Shown in pieces: positions 41,495-41,535 of a stretch of DNA of 41,535 nt (the first letter of the stretch is position 1; every line of letters starts with the position of its first letter). Made by a program: the position numbers and the translations under genes. Source of the stretch: Lachnospiraceae bacterium UBA3633 (GTDB taxonomy: Bacteria; Bacillota; Clostridia; Lachnospirales; Lachnospiraceae); contig DFKY01000021.1 in assembly GCA_002374095.1 (NCBI GenBank), forward strand, positions 26,171 to 67,705. Reading direction: 5' to 3'. Under the pieces are notes generated by a model. The model was not told where the DNA came from. It saw only the letters and a program-made list of their open reading frames with translations, and did not search any database.

Positions 41495-41535
41495 GAGACA
41501 CTAGCTCAGTCGGTAGAGCACTTGACTTTTAATCA
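41495..41535 (+). tRNA. tRNA-Lys (anticodon TTT), cut by the window end
   Basis: The 5' acceptor strand GAGACAC, D arm GCTCAGTCGGTAGAGC and anticodon loop CTTTTAA with TTT at 41528-41530 are present. The T arm and 3' end lie beyond the window. Confidence 0.88.

Noticed and set aside
1..41535. CRISPR array, insertion sequence, prophage or toxin-antitoxin system
   Set aside because: No regular direct repeats with spacers, no transposase, integrase or phage genes, and no small gene pair of toxin-antitoxin type were seen.

Overview
This window is chromosomal DNA of a low-GC Gram-positive bacterium. It is AT-rich, with short intergenic gaps and many TAATG or ATGA start/stop overlaps. The gene set (secG-rnr-smpB, whiA, a mraZ-led division cluster, dnaD-dnaC, prs, an aminopeptidase P of the long type, extended -10 promoters) points to class Clostridia, plausibly Lachnospiraceae or a neighbouring family; I cannot name the genus. 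No sporulation gene (spoVD, spoIIGA, sigE, sigG) lies in the division cluster where spore-formers usually carry them, which hints at a non-sporulating lineage. I see no mobile element, prophage, CRISPR array or rRNA gene. The longest gap without a gene is about 160 bases (31336-31498).

Layout. 1-236: end of a probable tRNA-Phe, then tRNA-Gly(GCC) and tRNA-Leu(AAG) behind a good promoter, leading straight into secG (260-490). 529-2934: rnr and smpB. 2940-3842: a divergent murI on the minus strand. 3980-16150: a long plus-strand run of murB, whiA, dnaE, pepP, a PAP2 phosphatase, birA, exoA, dinB, a CPBP protease and a GT2 glycosyltransferase, closed by a hairpin shared with a convergent minus-strand lipoprotein (16175-17230). 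17276-26603: the division/cell-wall (dcw) cluster mraZ-rsmH-ftsL-ftsI-mraY-murD-ftsW-ftsQ-ftsZ, without murG or ftsA. 26676-31335: prfC, metNI and murC. 31499-36221: dnaD, dnaC, prs, an acyltransferase and an RlmI-like methyltransferase. 36334-41254: a secreted wall-binding-repeat protein, tadA, a GtrA-family protein and a YfhO-family protein. 41330-41535: tRNA-His, tRNA-Gln and the start of tRNA-Lys.

How the genes fit together. Most of the window is core growth machinery: peptidoglycan precursor synthesis (murI, murB, murC, murD, mraY), septum assembly (ftsL, ftsI, ftsW, ftsQ, ftsZ), replication and repair (dnaE, dnaD, dnaC, exoA, dinB) and translation (tRNAs, rnr, smpB, prfC, rsmH, tadA).

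The most interesting signals are departures inside familiar families. (1) A tRNA-Leu with anticodon AAG occurs together with strong use of the CTT leucine codon and a TadA deaminase carrying a 19-residue insertion plus a changed substrate-loop residue, which suggests inosine wobble decoding expanded beyond arginine. (2) A lipoprotein with the 5'-nucleotidase fold has lost four metal-binding residues and looks like a pseudoenzyme. (3) The only two minus-strand genes both carry an extended -10 box exactly 6 nt upstream of ATG and no ribosome binding site, so both look leaderless. (4) WhiA and RNase R are shortened by whole domains. (5) MurI and BirA have altered substrate-loop residues. (6) The mraZ promoter carries a helically phased array of GTGG boxes.
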